Positions 20,240-30,329 of a DNA stretch of 52,761 nucleotides are shown piece by piece. Below the pieces are notes generated by a model, which did not search any database, had not been told where the DNA came from, and was given only the letters and a program-made list of their open reading frames with translations. Each line of letters begins with the position of its first letter. Position 1 is the stretch's first letter. Source of the DNA: Desulfuromonadales bacterium (GTDB lineage: Bacteria; Desulfobacterota; Desulfuromonadia; Desulfuromonadales; UBA2197); the NCBI GenBank assembly GCA_014859605.1, contig JACUTW010000008.1:1-52761 (forward strand), read 5' to 3'. A program made the translations under genes and the position numbers.

Positions 20240-21028
20240 ATGACTTCGACCCGCCCCGCGGCTGTGGACGGCAGTTTCTACCCGGCCGATCCCCGGCAAC
20301 TGCGCACTGTCATCTCCACTTTCCTTCGCGCCGTGCCGGCCGTTTCCGGTCCTTGTCCGAAGGCGGTTATTGTGCCGCATGCCGGTTATATCTATTCCGG
20401 GGCCGTTGCCGCCAGTGCTTATGCGCGCGTTGCTAGCGGTCGGGACACGATTCGGCGGGTGGTCCTCCTCGGGCCCGCCCACCGTCTGGCCTTTCATGGT
20501 CTGGCGCTAAGCAGCGCCGATTCCTTTGCCACACCCCTCGGTTCCGTCCCCCTCGATCATCCGGCAAACACCGTGCTGTTGTCGCTGCCGGGCGTGCAGA
20601 TTCTCGATCAGGCGCACGCGCTTGAACACAGCCTGGAGGTTCAGCTCCCGTTTCTGCAGGAGGTCTTGTCTGATTTTTCCCTTGTCCCGATTGTGGTCGG
20701 CAATGCTCCGGCCGAGGCTGTCGCCAAGGTTATTGAGGCGGTGTGGGGCGGCGCTGAGACTCTGGTCGTGATCAGTTCTGATCTCAGTCACTATGAAGAT
20801 TATGCGACGGCAAAGGAGCATGATGCCGCGACGTCGCAAGCCATCGAAAAACTTCATCCCGAAGTCATCGATTATCACGATGCCTGCGGCCGTTTGCCGG
20901 TGAACGGTCTGCTGCTGGTGGCGAAAAAGTTGGGATTAACCGTGACCCCTTACGATCTGCGTAACTCTGGGGATACCGCTGGTGACCGGGATCGGGTTGT
21001 CGGCTATGGAGCCTACGGTTTTGTCTGA
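20240..21028 (+). CDS. amrB: AmmeMemoRadiSam system protein B (MEMO1 family)
   Basis: 262 residues from the ATG at 20240, with GGAGG five bases upstream; an in-frame TTG twelve bases earlier overlaps that site and is rejected. MEMO-family features are PAAVDGSFYPAD at the N-terminus, IVPHAGYIYSG, LLGPAHR, the LEHSLEVQLPFLQ stretch, and VISSDLSHYEDY with VNGLLL later. The fold resembles class III extradiol dioxygenases, with metal-binding His residues. In bacteria it occurs with an AMMECR1 protein and a radical SAM enzyme; the joint reaction is not established. The A partner follows directly with overlap. Confidence 0.92.
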   Translation: MTSTRPAAVDGSFYPADPRQLRTVISTFLRAVPAVSGPCPKAVIVPHAGYIYSGAVAASAYARVASGRDTIRRVVLLGPAHRLAFHGLALSSADSFATPLGSVPLDHPANTVLLSLPGVQILDQAHALEHSLEVQLPFLQEVLSDFSLVPIVVGNAPAEAVAKVIEAVWGGAETLVVISSDLSHYEDYATAKEHDAATSQAIEKLHPEVIDYHDACGRLPVNGLLLVAKKLGLTVTPYDLRNSGDTAGDRDRVVGYGAYGFV

Positions 21029-21587
21029 ATGTCATTTGACCCGGCCAGGCCAGCTCCATCTTCTCAATCTGGCGCGTGCGTCGATTCGTCGTGGGGTGCA
21101 GGCGGGGCGCCCACTCAAGGTTGCCTTGGCAGAACTGGCGGCGGAGCTGGTGGTGCCACGCGCCAGCTTTGTCACTCTGGAGAAAAACGGCCGGTTGCGG
21201 GGCTGCATCGGTTCCCTTGAGGCTTGGCGCCCTCTCGCCGTCGATGTTGCCGAGAATGCTTTTGCCGCGGCTTTTCGCGATCCCCGCTTCCCGCCGGTGC
21301 AAAGCGAGGAAGTCGAAGAGCTGGAGATCCACCTCTCCCTGTTGACTCCGCCAATCGCCATGACCTTCAGCTCGGAGGCCGATCTTCTGGCGCAACTCCG
21401 CCCCGGGGTGGATGGCTTGATCTTGTCGGACGGGCCGTGCCGCGGTACTTTTCTGCCGTCGGTCTGGGCGGAATTGCCGAGCCCGCAGCTCTTTTTGACG
21501 CAACTCAAGCGCAAAGCCGGCCTGGCGGCCGACTACTGGTCGCCGAGTGTGCGCATCTGGCGTTATGAGACAGAGATGGTGGAGTGA
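21006..21587 (+). CDS. amrA: AmmeMemoRadiSam system protein A (AMMECR1 domain)
   Basis: About 193 residues from the ATG at 21006, overlapping the end of the MEMO gene by 23 bases; a GTG at 20982 is the other candidate. The AMMECR1 hallmark LRGCIGS is present, preceded by SFVTLEKNGR and followed by FRDPRFPPV and ELEIHLSLL. The C-terminus has GTFLPSVW. The radical SAM member of the trio is not within this window on either side, so it must be elsewhere or absent. Confidence 0.92.
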   Translation: MEPTVLSECHLTRPGQLHLLNLARASIRRGVQAGRPLKVALAELAAELVVPRASFVTLEKNGRLRGCIGSLEAWRPLAVDVAENAFAAAFRDPRFPPVQSEEVEELEIHLSLLTPPIAMTFSSEADLLAQLRPGVDGLILSDGPCRGTFLPSVWAELPSPQLFLTQLKRKAGLAADYWSPSVRIWRYETEMVE

Positions 21588-21615
21588 TGCTGGCGGGGCA
21601 GGGAGGGTGCTGCGG

Positions 21616-22221
21616 TCAGTAGCGGCGTTTCGAGCGGGAGGATTTGCCGGCAAACCAGCCGAGAAGCAGGATGGCGGCCCCCGCCAGAAACCATTGTAAT
21701 TGATTGCTATCGCTCAGGTTCGACAGGAGACCTTTCTCGCTGGCAGCCCCTTTCAGTTTGGCAACTTCCTGCCGCAGTTGATCCCGTTCTTGCTCAAGGG
21801 CCGTAATTTCAGCGCGGCTCTTTTCCACTTCTTGCGAATCCACGGGAGCAGGGATGTCTGCCAGCGTCGATTTCAGCTGTTTGACTTCGGCGCTTAACTT
21901 GGTAATGCGTTGCTGGGCTGTTGTCAGTTGCTCCTGTACGGCTTTGCTTGCTGCCGGTGTTCTTGCCGGCGCAGTCGGAACCAAATATTTGCTGCGGGCA
22001 AAACCGACCGTGCCGGTCGGAGATTTAATCTTGAGAAAGGTACCGTGATCTGCGACCACCTCAACTTTCATGCCGGTCGTCAAATACTCCAGGGGGAGGG
22101 AGGTATCGTCCTGGGCGGGACGCAGGGCAATGACTAGCTGGTCGGTGACGTAACGGCTTTCTGCCTGCGCCGACAGGGCGAGAGTCAGGATCAGGAAAGA
22201 GAGAAGGATGGTTCGCTGCAT
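21616..22221 (-). CDS. SH3-domain membrane protein (TIGR04211/YgiM-like)
   Basis: 201 residues. A signal peptide ends near SAQAES. A bacterial SH3 domain (about 20-80; SRYVTDQLVIALRP, TGMKVEVV, GFARSKYL) is followed by a coiled coil (about 90-165) and one C-terminal membrane helix (about 173-190) with a basic end KSSRSKRRY. This architecture is typical of the family, thought to be anchored in the inner membrane facing the periplasm. The ATG at 22221 has AAGGAG at good spacing. The role is unknown. Confidence 0.85.
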   Translation of the reverse strand: MQRTILLSFLILTLALSAQAESRYVTDQLVIALRPAQDDTSLPLEYLTTGMKVEVVADHGTFLKIKSPTGTVGFARSKYLVPTAPARTPAASKAVQEQLTTAQQRITKLSAEVKQLKSTLADIPAPVDSQEVEKSRAEITALEQERDQLRQEVAKLKGAASEKGLLSNLSDSNQLQWFLAGAAILLLGWFAGKSSRSKRRY

Positions 22222-22334
22222 ATTGCGCTCCTTGCGGGGCGGTGGGAGCCGCTCCCTAGTATTAATAGCGCAAAAATATAACGTAATTTCCAAAAATACC
22301 AGAAGTTTTTCATTCTTGTTGTCTTCGATGCTTT

Positions 22335-23465
22335 TTAAAGCAGTAAATAGACGGCCCCTCCGTTCTTCTTGCGTAGCAGAATCAGGGATTGTCCTGCTTT
22401 TCTGTCATCGAGCGCCGCATAAAAATCGTCCGGAGTTTTGACCGGGCGCCGGTTCACTTCTTTGATGATATCACCGGCTTTGATCCCGGCCCGTTCTGCC
22501 GGACTTTGCGGCACAACGTCGGTCACCAGGGCGCCCAAGCTGTCCTGACGACCAAAGGAAGCAGCCAGTTCGGGTGTCACTTTCTGGATGCTCACGCCCA
22601 GCCAGCCTCTGGTCACGACCCCTTTGTCGGCGAGTTGTGCGGCAATCGCTTTCGCCATGTTGCTGGGAATAGCAAAACCAAGCCCCTGGCCGCCGGGGAC
22701 GATAGCGGTATTGATGCCGATCACTTCGCCGCGCAGATTGATAAGCGGACCGCCACTGTTGCCGGGATTGATCGGTGCATCGGTCTGCAGGAAATTGTCA
22801 TAAACTCCGGAGCCGATCACCCGACCGGTGGCACTGATGATCCCCTTGGTGACGGTGTGCTCCAGGCCAAAAGGGTTGCCGATCGCCAGGACCCAGTCGC
22901 CGACGCGGATCTGGTCAGAATCGCCGAGGAGGAGAACCGGCAACTTCTCAAAAGGTGAAGAGATCTTGATCAGCGCCAGGTCGGTTTTGGGATCCCGGCC
23001 GATGACTGCCGCCTTGAACTCTCGGCTGTCGGTGAGTCTGACCTTGATTTCGTCGGCCCGTTCGACAACGTGATTATTGGTAAGGATCAAGCCGTTCTTG
23101 TCGATGATAAATCCGGTGCCGAGACTACGCTGTTTTAATTCGCGATCCGGCACTGCCCCGAAGAAGTTCTCAAAAAAGTCTCCGAAGGGGTCGTTGCGGT
23201 TCTGTTCAAAGAAGTGTTGAAAAGGATGCCCCGGAACCCTGACCGTCGTCGTTGTGCTGATATTGACGACGGCCGGTTGAACTTTGTCGACGAGATCGGC
23301 AAAGGATTGCGGGAATTCGACAACTTCAATCACCGGCGGTTCTTTGCAGCCGGCCAGAAGGGAGAGAGACAGGACGATCAGGAGCGTGAGGCCGGGTAAA
23401 AGTCTCCCCGGAACAAGGGATTTCCCTAAGGACGGAACCTTTGTTTTTATCCCCGAGCAGAGCAT
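22335..23465 (-). CDS. HtrA/Deg-type serine protease lipoprotein with one PDZ domain
   Basis: 376 residues. The start has GGAGG upstream. The signal ends in the lipobox LLAGC, so the enzyme is probably lipid-anchored. The trypsin-like domain shows all three catalytic residues: His in TNNHVVE, Asp in KTDLALIKI and Ser in PGNSGGPL. A single PDZ domain follows (GWLGVSIQKV; SPAERAGIKAGDII). Deg proteases with one PDZ resemble DegS, but DegS has a membrane helix rather than a lipobox. It likely acts in envelope protein quality control. Confidence 0.92.
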   Translation of the reverse strand: MLCSGIKTKVPSLGKSLVPGRLLPGLTLLIVLSLSLLAGCKEPPVIEVVEFPQSFADLVDKVQPAVVNISTTTTVRVPGHPFQHFFEQNRNDPFGDFFENFFGAVPDRELKQRSLGTGFIIDKNGLILTNNHVVERADEIKVRLTDSREFKAAVIGRDPKTDLALIKISSPFEKLPVLLLGDSDQIRVGDWVLAIGNPFGLEHTVTKGIISATGRVIGSGVYDNFLQTDAPINPGNSGGPLINLRGEVIGINTAIVPGGQGLGFAIPSNMAKAIAAQLADKGVVTRGWLGVSIQKVTPELAASFGRQDSLGALVTDVVPQSPAERAGIKAGDIIKEVNRRPVKTPDDFYAALDDRKAGQSLILLRKKNGGAVYLLL

Positions 23466-23551
23466 CGAAAAACCTCCATTTTAAAGTAATATTCCGTCCT
23501 TAAACTAATGGCAAATTGCGCCCTGTCAAGGGGGTAATTTGAAAAAAATGC

Positions 23552-23580
23552 TTGCATGCAACCCTGTCCTGTGATAGTAC
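23552..23580 (+). promoter_or_regulatory. Possible promoter of the rimP-nusA-infB operon
   Basis: TTGCAT (23552-23557) lies 17 bases before TAGTAC (23575-23580) and 15 bases before GATAGT. The -10 match is modest. It lies just upstream of the leader hairpin. Confidence 0.35.
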
Positions 23581-23609
23581 CTTTGCGGTAAAGTTTAGTT
23601 CACTGGCAC

Positions 23610-23643
23610 AAAGTGGGCACGTCATGCTCACTTTTTTTATTTT
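23610..23643 (+). promoter_or_regulatory. Terminator-like leader hairpin in front of rimP
   Basis: A 10-bp stem (23610-23619 with 23625-23634, one G-T pair, loop CGTCA) is followed by a seven-T run, only 20 bases before the rimP ATG. A terminator placed inside the leader of the operon that makes NusA suggests attenuation with feedback by NusA. That regulatory reading is inference. Confidence 0.65.
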
Positions 23644-23653
23644 CTGGGGTAGT

Positions 23654-24142
23654 ATGGATAGCGAAAGTGTACATGATCGCGTTCAAAACCTCGTCAAGCC
23701 GGTGCTCGACGAGTTGTCGATAGAGTTGGTCGATCTTGAGTTTAAGCGCGAGGGCCGCGACTGGTTTCTGCGCCTTTTTATTGATAAAGAAGGCGGCGTC
23801 ACGCTTGATGATTGCGCCGGGGTCAGTCGGGAGGTTTCGGCGATCCTCGAAGTTGAAGATCCGGTTTCGGCGGCTTATCATCTTGAGGTCTCTTCTCCGG
23901 GGCTGGATCGCCCCCTCAAGAAGGCAGCCGATTATGAGCGTTTTGTCGGCCGGCTGATAAAGCTCAAGACCTATGAAAAGCTCGATCCGGATGGCCGCGG
24001 GCATGAGCGTAAAACCTTTGTCGGGATCTTGTGCAGCTTTCAGGATGAGATCGTCAGTCTTGAGCAGAACGATAAAAAGGGCGGCGTTGTCAGTTTCCCG
24101 CTGGCAGCGATTGCCAAGGCAAATCTCGAATTAGAATTTTAA
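23654..24142 (+). CDS. rimP: Ribosome maturation factor RimP
   Basis: 162 residues from the ATG at 23654; the frame is open upstream but that part covers the leader hairpin. Family features are ELVDLEFKREG, LRLFIDKEGGVTLDDC, VSREVSAILEVEDP and the LEVSSPGLDRPL signature. RimP helps assemble the 30S subunit. It is the first gene of the conserved rimP-nusA-infB operon. Confidence 0.96.
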   Translation: MDSESVHDRVQNLVKPVLDELSIELVDLEFKREGRDWFLRLFIDKEGGVTLDDCAGVSREVSAILEVEDPVSAAYHLEVSSPGLDRPLKKAADYERFVGRLIKLKTYEKLDPDGRGHERKTFVGILCSFQDEIVSLEQNDKKGGVVSFPLAAIAKANLELEF

Positions 24143-24225
24143 GTTGCCGCCTTTGGGGCGGGCAGCTTCATAAAGGCGAAGGTTGATGCGTCGTTTCGCC
24201 CAGACTGTAAACAGGAGTTAGACCG

Positions 24226-25419
24226 ATGTTGGCAAATCTCAATCATATAATCGATCAGGTGGTTAAAGAAAAAGGGATCGATCGCGTTATTCTTGTCGAG
24301 GCCCTCGAATCTGCCGTCCTTTCAGCCGCCAATAAAAAATATCGTAATACCCGCGAACTCGAAGCGCATTACAATGATGAGCTCGGTGAAGTTGAACTCT
24401 TCGAATTTGTCACGGTTGTCGATGAAGTTCTCGATTCCTATAAAGAGATCGACCTCGCTGAAGCACATGAAATCGACCCTGAAGTTGAGATCGGTGACTC
24501 TCTCGGCATGAAGCTTGATGCCGGCAACTTTAGCCGGATTGCCGCCCAGACCGCGAAGCAGGTCATCATTCAGAAGGTGCGTGAAGCCGAGCGGGACGGG
24601 ATTTATAACGAATTCCGTGACCGGATTGGTGAGATGGTCAACGGCATTGTCCGTCGATATGAGCGCGGAGATCTGGTCATCGATCTCGGTCGCGCTGAAG
24701 CGCTGCTGCCGCAGAAGGAACAGGTCCCCCGGGAGAATTATCGTCAGGGAGATCGCGTCCGTGCTTATATCTCCGATGTCCGTATGGCGACCAAGGGCCC
24801 GCAAATCATTATTTCCCGGACCCATCCCGGTGTGGTTGCCGCCCTCTTTAAATCCGAAGTTCCGGAGATTGCTGAAGGGATTGTCGAGATCAAGGCTGTG
24901 GCCCGCGAGCCGGGGAGCCGGGCGAAGATTGCGGTCGTTTCTCATGATCCTGATGTCGATCCGGTCGGTGCTTGTGTCGGTATGCGCGGCGCCCGGGTGC
25001 AGAATGTGGTCTCGGAGCTGCGTGGCGAAAAGATCGATATTATCCCCTGGACACCGGATATTGCCCGCTTCTCCTGTTTCGCGCTCGCTCCGGCAGAAGT
25101 CAATCGGGTGTATGTTGACAACGATGAGCAGTCCCTTGAAATTATTGTACCTGACGACCAGCTTTCTTTAGCGATCGGCAAGAAAGGGCAGAATGTTCGC
25201 CTTGCTGCCAAGTTGACCGGCTGGAAGATCGATATCAAGAGCGAAACCCGCGCTGCCGAAGCGCAGGCCGAGTTGAACGGTAGCGACGAAGCTGCTGACT
25301 CTGCCGAAGACGAAGAAGTTGTCGATGGGAGTATTGCGGGAGATGAATTTGTCGCCAGCGAGAATTCTGGCGATGAAGCCTCGGAATCCGGCGTTGCTGA
25401 CGAAGAGGTCAAGGATTGA
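24226..25419 (+). CDS. nusA: Transcription termination/antitermination factor NusA
   Basis: 397 residues. The N-terminal RNA-polymerase-binding domain (1-125, with [19 protein letters not shown]) is followed by S1 (about 130-200), KH1 and KH2 (about 205-345, including [18 protein letters not shown] and [13 protein letters not shown]). The C-terminus after about 350 is an acidic, low-complexity tail instead of the acidic repeats of enterobacterial NusA. It binds nascent RNA and modulates pausing and termination. Confidence 0.97.
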   Translation: MLANLNHIIDQVVKEKGIDRVILVEALESAVLSAANKKYRNTRELEAHYNDELGEVELFEFVTVVDEVLDSYKEIDLAEAHEIDPEVEIGDSLGMKLDAGNFSRIAAQTAKQVIIQKVREAERDGIYNEFRDRIGEMVNGIVRRYERGDLVIDLGRAEALLPQKEQVPRENYRQGDRVRAYISDVRMATKGPQIIISRTHPGVVAALFKSEVPEIAEGIVEIKAVAREPGSRAKIAVVSHDPDVDPVGACVGMRGARVQNVVSELRGEKIDIIPWTPDIARFSCFALAPAEVNRVYVDNDEQSLEIIVPDDQLSLAIGKKGQNVRLAAKLTGWKIDIKSETRAAEAQAELNGSDEAADSAEDEEVVDGSIAGDEFVASENSGDEASESGVADEEVKD

Positions 25420-26015
25420 CCTCTGACGAAGAACGCGGCCCACAGCGCACCTGTCTTGGATGCCGAAAGGCCTTTGCCCGCAAAGATCTGTTGCGCTTTG
25501 TCTTGGCGCCGCAGGGGGAACTTCTGGTTGACTACAAAGGGCGATTGCCGGGACGCGGTGCCTATACCTGTGTCGATCCTGGCTGTATAGCCGAAGCCAT
25601 TCGCCGCCGCCAGTTTTCCAGAACCTTTAAACGGGAACTGCTGCCGGTCGCAAATGATTATATTTCCCGGGAACTATCCCGACAGATTCAAGAGCGGATC
25701 AGCGGCTTGATCGGCATGGCGCGTAAAGCGCATCAGCTCCTCTCCGGTAGCAGTCTGATCCTTGATCGCCTTGCTGCAGGTGCGCCCCTGGCCTTTGTGG
25801 TGATTGCCAGCGATGTCTCCGACGGCATCGGCGAAAAAGTTATTGGTCGTGCCACCAACCGGTCCGTCCGTTATTATCGAATGTTTGAAAAAGAGTTTCT
25901 CGGCCGTCTTCTCGGGACGGGGCAACGGAGCGTCCTTGCTTTGGTGCCGGGATCGCTCGCAGCAGCGATCAGAGTCGAGCTGGAACGTTACCAGCGAATT
26001 GCAGGGGAGTATTGA
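25416..26015 (+). CDS. Fused YlxR (RnpM)-L7Ae/YlxQ RNA-binding protein
   Basis: 199 residues from a TTG at 25416 that overlaps the nusA stop (TTGA), with GAGG upstream. The first half is a YlxR/DUF448 domain: [21 protein letters not shown], the CVDPGC pair and [11 protein letters not shown]. The second half (about 95-190) is an L7Ae-like domain with [17 protein letters not shown] and [11 protein letters not shown]. In Bacillus these are two separate genes, ylxR and ylxQ, between nusA and infB; here they form one chain. YlxR proteins have been linked to RNase P. Function in this organism is inferred. Confidence 0.88.
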   Translation: MTSDEERGPQRTCLGCRKAFARKDLLRFVLAPQGELLVDYKGRLPGRGAYTCVDPGCIAEAIRRRQFSRTFKRELLPVANDYISRELSRQIQERISGLIGMARKAHQLLSGSSLILDRLAAGAPLAFVVIASDVSDGIGEKVIGRATNRSVRYYRMFEKEFLGRLLGTGQRSVLALVPGSLAAAIRVELERYQRIAGEY

Positions 26016-28948
26016 TGGGAAAGACAAAAGTTTTCGAACTGGCCAAGAAACTCGGACTTGAAAACAAAGAGATGATCGAGCGTCTGCATAAGGCCGGAAT
26101 CGACGCCAAGAGTCACCAGAGTGTCCTTGAAGAGGGCGATCTCAAGAAGTTTGAGTCCGCGGCTCAAAGTGATAAGAAGGTTGATGAAGAGCGCATCAGT
26201 AGCGGGATTATCCGCCGCCGCCGCAAGGAGGCTGTGCCCGAGGCTGAGGCTGCGCCTTCTGTCGAGGTTCCCGTCGCGGTGGCCCCTCCTGCAGCTGCTC
26301 CGGCAGCCACTCCGCCTGCCCCGCCAGAGGTTGTGGTCAAGGCCGCGGTTATCGAAGCTCCTGCTGTGGCCGTCGCCGCTAGTGCGGCTGCCGAGCCGGT
26401 GTCAACGCCGGCGAAAGTGGAAGCAAAAGTGGAAGCAAAAGTCGCAGCCCCGGTCGCTGTGGAGCCGCCGGCAACAGCTGCCCCCAAGGCTGAGCAAGAG
26501 ACGCCCCCTGTCGTTGCCGCAGTTCCTGCGCAGGCCCCGGCCGCTGACGTCACGGCTCCAGGCGAAGCGGCGGTTGCCGAGAAGCCAGGCAAGCATACGC
26601 CGGTATTGCAGGATATGACCCAGGTCGAGAAGCACGTTCCCGGCCGGGCCCGTATCCTTGGCCGCGTCGAACTTCCTCCCCCGGCTGCGCCGCACCGCCG
26701 CGAAGAATTTATCAATAATGCGCCTCGTCCTTCGCGCCCGGATCAGTCCGGCGCACGTCCTGTCGATCGTCGTCCCCCGTCGCGCCCGGCCGGTCCCGGT
26801 GGCCCGAGCAGTGCTGGTCGTCCCGGTGGTTTCTCCCGTCCTTCCGGCCCCCCTGGTGCCGGTGGCCCGGGCAGTCGTCCTGGTGGCCCGTCCCGTCCGG
26901 GTGGCCCTGGTGGCGGCGCCGGTCGTCCTGGCGGCCCACCCCGTCCGGGCATGACTCCTCCCCCGGCGGAGCTCTTCCCCGGGAAGGAACAGCGCAACAA
27001 AAAGAAATCCAAAGGCAAGACCGACTATACGGCAGGGCCGACTGCCGATGGCTCGGGCGCCAAGGGTCGCGTTGGCCGGCGTGATGTTTTTGAACCGGAT
27101 CACGGCGATCGTCAACGGCGGCAGAAAAGAGCTCAGAAGCCGGTTGCCAAGAAGACCGAGTTGACGGTCTCCAAGGCGATCAAACGGATTATCCGCATCA
27201 GTGATGCGATTACCGTTGGCGAACTGGCCAAGCGCATGGGTGTCAAGGCGAATGATCTGATCAAGGAGTTGATGCGTCAGGGGACGATGGTGACGATTAA
27301 TCATCCCCTCGACTTTGATACCGCCGCGATCCTCGCTGCTGACTTCCAGTATGAAGTTGAGAACGTCGCATTTGATGAAGATAGCATCCTCGATGCGGCC
27401 GTAATCAAGCAGACGGAGGAGGAAGCCGCAGAAAATCTGCTGCCCCGCCCGCCGGTTGTGACGATCATGGGGCATGTCGATCATGGTAAAACCAGTCTTC
27501 TTGACGCTATTCGTGCGGCCAACGTTACGGATGGGGAGGCTGGCGGTATCACTCAGCATATCGGCGCTTACGACGTTGAGCTGAACGGACGCAAGATTAC
27601 CTTCCTTGATACTCCTGGTCATGAAGCCTTTACGGCGATGCGTTCCCGTGGAGCCAAGGTCACGGATATTGTTATCCTGGTTGTCGCTGCTGACGACGGG
27701 GTCATGCCGCAAACCCGCGAGGCGATCAATCATGCCAAGGCGGCAGGTGTGCCGATCGTTGTCGCTATCAATAAAATTGACAAGCCCAACATCAACATTG
27801 ACCGTGTTAAGCAGGAATTGACGGAGTTCGGACTGGTCAGCGAAGACTGGGGCGGCGACACCATCTTCTGCGAAGTGTCGGCCAAGCAACGGACGAATCT
27901 TGAACAGTTGCTCGAAATGCTCCTGCTTCAGGCTGAAGTCCTCGACCTTAAAGCGAATCCAAACAAGCGCGCGAAAGGGACGATCGTTGAAGCACGTATC
28001 GATCGCGGGCGCGGTCCAGTCGCCACGGTTCTGGTTCAGGAAGGGACGTTGAAGATCGGCGATCCTGTCGTCTCCGGCCTGTATTACGGCCGCGTCCGCA
28101 CCATGACCGATGATCGCGGTAACCGCCTTGAGGTGGCTGGTCCTTCGGTTCCGGTCGAAGTCACTGGTTTGACCGGTGTGCCGGGTGCCGGCGATACCTT
28201 CTATGCGGTTGAAGACGAGCGCATGGCCCGCGATGTTGCCCAGCATCGTGAGCAGAAGTTGCGCGAAGTCGAACTCGCCAAGCACAGCAAGATTTCCCTC
28301 GAACAACTCTACGCCCGGATTCAGGAAGGCGAAGCGAAAGAACTCAAGGTCATTATCAAGGGTGACGTCCAGGGCTCGGTTGAAGCAGTACGGGATTCCT
28401 TGCTGAAATTGTCGACGGATGCCTGTCGTCTGGTCGTCATTCATACCGCAGTCGGCGGCATTATCGAGAGCGATATTACTCTCGCCTCTGCTTCGGATGC
28501 GATTGTGCTCGGCTTCAATATCCGTCCGGAAACCAAGGCTGCGGCCCTGGCTGAAAGTGAAGGGGTCGACATCCGCCTCTATACCATCATTTACGATGCC
28601 GTGGGCGACATCCGCAATGCCATGGAAGGACTCCTCGAACCGACTTATCGCGAGAAGGCTTTGGGTAAAGCAATCGTGCGCGACATCTTCTCGATTACCA
28701 AGATCGGGACAATTGCCGGCTCCTTTGTGACCGAGGGCAAGATTGTCCGTAATGCCCAGGTCCGATTGGTCCGGGATAACATTGTCGTCTGGACCGGAAA
28801 ACTTTCTTCCCTCAAGCGCTTTAAGGATGATGTGCGGGAAGTTGCCAGCAATTACGAATGCGGTATCGGTCTTGAAAACTATAACGATCTCAAGGTCGGC
28901 GATATTGTCGAAGCCTTTGAGATGGAAGCGATCAAGACGACCCTGTAA
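26015..28948 (+). CDS. infB: Translation initiation factor IF-2
   Basis: 977 residues. The ATG at 26015 overlaps the previous stop (TGATG), with GGGGAG upstream. A short IF2_N domain (1-55) is followed by a long Ala/Pro/Val linker, then an Arg-Pro-Gly-Gly rich stretch (about 235-320), a second IF2_N (about 385-440) and the G domain. The G-domain motifs are GHVDHGKT (about 485), DTPGHEA and NKID. Domains 2 and 3 follow, and the C-terminal domain binds fMet-tRNA. The family fold is complete; the Gly/Pro linker is unusually repetitive. Confidence 0.97.
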   Translation: MGKTKVFELAKKLGLENKEMIERLHKAGIDAKSHQSVLEEGDLKKFESAAQSDKKVDEERISSGIIRRRRKEAVPEAEAAPSVEVPVAVAPPAAAPAATPPAPPEVVVKAAVIEAPAVAVAASAAAEPVSTPAKVEAKVEAKVAAPVAVEPPATAAPKAEQETPPVVAAVPAQAPAADVTAPGEAAVAEKPGKHTPVLQDMTQVEKHVPGRARILGRVELPPPAAPHRREEFINNAPRPSRPDQSGARPVDRRPPSRPAGPGGPSSAGRPGGFSRPSGPPGAGGPGSRPGGPSRPGGPGGGAGRPGGPPRPGMTPPPAELFPGKEQRNKKKSKGKTDYTAGPTADGSGAKGRVGRRDVFEPDHGDRQRRQKRAQKPVAKKTELTVSKAIKRIIRISDAITVGELAKRMGVKANDLIKELMRQGTMVTINHPLDFDTAAILAADFQYEVENVAFDEDSILDAAVIKQTEEEAAENLLPRPPVVTIMGHVDHGKTSLLDAIRAANVTDGEAGGITQHIGAYDVELNGRKITFLDTPGHEAFTAMRSRGAKVTDIVILVVAADDGVMPQTREAINHAKAAGVPIVVAINKIDKPNINIDRVKQELTEFGLVSEDWGGDTIFCEVSAKQRTNLEQLLEMLLLQAEVLDLKANPNKRAKGTIVEARIDRGRGPVATVLVQEGTLKIGDPVVSGLYYGRVRTMTDDRGNRLEVAGPSVPVEVTGLTGVPGAGDTFYAVEDERMARDVAQHREQKLREVELAKHSKISLEQLYARIQEGEAKELKVIIKGDVQGSVEAVRDSLLKLSTDACRLVVIHTAVGGIIESDITLASASDAIVLGFNIRPETKAAALAESEGVDIRLYTIIYDAVGDIRNAMEGLLEPTYREKALGKAIVRDIFSITKIGTIAGSFVTEGKIVRNAQVRLVRDNIVVWTGKLSSLKRFKDDVREVASNYECGIGLENYNDLKVGDIVEAFEMEAIKTTL

Positions 28949-29020
28949 GCGTGCTGGTGTTCCTTCGAAAAGTTTCTTCGAAGTTTCTTGCCATTTCAGT
29001 ATGAGCAAAGGTAGCTAAGT

Positions 29021-29398
29021 TTGGGAATACAACGGGCACAAAAGGTCGCTGAGGCGATTCAAAAAGAGATCTCCTCCCTGATCATCAAGGGATTGAAAGA
29101 TCCCCGGGTCGGTTTTGTCACCATCACCGCCGTCGACGTGACTTCGGATCTTTCCCTGGCCAAGGTCTTCTTCACGGTGATTGGTGATGACAAGGCCCGC
29201 AAGGACTCTGCGGCCGGACTCAAAAGTGCTATCCCTTATATCCGCCGTGAAATCGGCAAGCAGTTACGGTTGCGGGTTGTCCCGGAAGTGGTCTTCCACT
29301 ACGATACATCGATCGATTACGGCCATCATATCGAAGCGTTGCTTAAAGGGATTCAGGAGAAAGATGAGGATGGTCGGGGCGATTCTCAAGACAATTAA
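29021..29398 (+). CDS. rbfA: Ribosome-binding factor A
   Basis: 125 residues from a TTG at 29021; AAGGT lies about nine bases upstream and no ATG in frame fits better. Family features are RAQKVAEAIQKEIS, LKDPRVGFVTIT, SLAKVFF, and the C-terminal LRVVPEVVFHYD followed by DYGHHIEALL. RbfA is a KH-fold cold-shock factor for 16S rRNA processing. A five-codon open frame (29001-29018) sits between the ribosome site and infB; it is probably meaningless. Confidence 0.94.
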   Translation: MGIQRAQKVAEAIQKEISSLIIKGLKDPRVGFVTITAVDVTSDLSLAKVFFTVIGDDKARKDSAAGLKSAIPYIRREIGKQLRLRVVPEVVFHYDTSIDYGHHIEALLKGIQEKDEDGRGDSQDN

Positions 29399-30329
29399 AG
29401 AGAACCGCCGCTTTCTTGTGGTTTCGCACGAAGGGCCGGATGGTGATGCCATTGCCTCGACGCTGGCCTTGACCCTGGCCCTGCGTTCTCTCGGTAAGGA
29501 AGTTGTCGCGTATAATTGCGATGGTGTTCCTGATGCTCTGGCATTCCTCCCGGAGTCGACGACGATTCGCTGTACCCTGGAACCCGCCGAACGTTTCGAT
29601 GTCGGTTTCATCCTCGATGCCGGTGAGTTGCGCCGGGCCGGAACGCATTTGGCGCAGCATTGCGATCTCCTTGTCAACATCGATCATCACCCGTTTTCCG
29701 AGCACTTTACCCCGCTCCATTATGTCGATGAACAAGCCAGTGCCACCGGCGTCCTCATCTATCGCCTGCTGCAGGCCGGGAATATCCCTGTCTCTCGCGA
29801 GGTTGCATTCTGTGTTTATGCAGCCATATTGGCTGACACCGGCTCCTTTCGCTACTCCAATGCCGATGCGGAGGCCTTTCGGGTTGCCGGTGAAATGATC
29901 GGCCTCGGCGTCAACCCTTGGGATGCTGCGGCTGGTCTTTACGAAAGCCAACCGGAGCTGCGCCTGCGTCTGTTGGCTCTCGCCCTGCAAACCTTGACCA
30001 TCTCCCCCTGCGGTCGTTACGGTTCGGTGAGTGTGACAACCGAGATGTACAGTGCCACCGGCGCCCGCGCCGAGCACACCGATGGTTTTGTCAATTACCC
30101 GCGCTCGATCCATGGCGTTGAGGTCGGCCTCTTCTTTCGGCAGGTCGGACCAGGGCAGTTCAAGGTCGGTTTCCGTTCCAAGGGGCGCATCGATGTCGGT
30201 GCGATCTCCCGTGAATTTGGCGGTGGTGGTCATCATAATGCCGCCGGGGCTCAGCTTGCGGGGGATCTTGAGTCTGTGCGCAACACCGTTTTTCAGCGCG
30301 TCGATCAGCTCCTTGATAGCTGCTCTTGA
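29364..30329 (+). CDS. nrnA: DHH-family oligoribonuclease/pAp phosphatase NrnA
   Basis: 321 residues from the ATG at 29364, with AGGAG upstream, overlapping the rbfA 3' end by 35 bases. The DHH phosphoesterase motifs are visible: SHEGPDGDAIAS, ILDAGELRR, NIDHHPFSEHF and ADTGSFRYSN. The DHHA1 part ends in FGGGGHHNAAG. NrnA removes short RNA oligonucleotides and 3'-phosphoadenosine 5'-phosphate. Its place between rbfA and truB is conserved in many bacteria. Confidence 0.94.
   Translation: MRMVGAILKTIKENRRFLVVSHEGPDGDAIASTLALTLALRSLGKEVVAYNCDGVPDALAFLPESTTIRCTLEPAERFDVGFILDAGELRRAGTHLAQHCDLLVNIDHHPFSEHFTPLHYVDEQASATGVLIYRLLQAGNIPVSREVAFCVYAAILADTGSFRYSNADAEAFRVAGEMIGLGVNPWDAAAGLYESQPELRLRLLALALQTLTISPCGRYGSVSVTTEMYSATGARAEHTDGFVNYPRSIHGVEVGLFFRQVGPGQFKVGFRSKGRIDVGAISREFGGGGHHNAAGAQLAGDLESVRNTVFQRVDQLLDSCS

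Noticed and set aside
26720-26960. Direct DNA repeats inside infB
   Set aside because: They encode the Arg-Pro-Gly-Gly linker of IF-2, a known low-complexity region, not a mobile or CRISPR-like array.
26402-29008. 868-codon open frame on the minus strand
   Set aside because: It is fully antisense to infB, whose domains are complete; GC-rich codon use leaves long open antisense frames.
29001-29018. Five-codon leader peptide before rbfA
   Set aside because: Too short and with no attenuator structure; likely chance.
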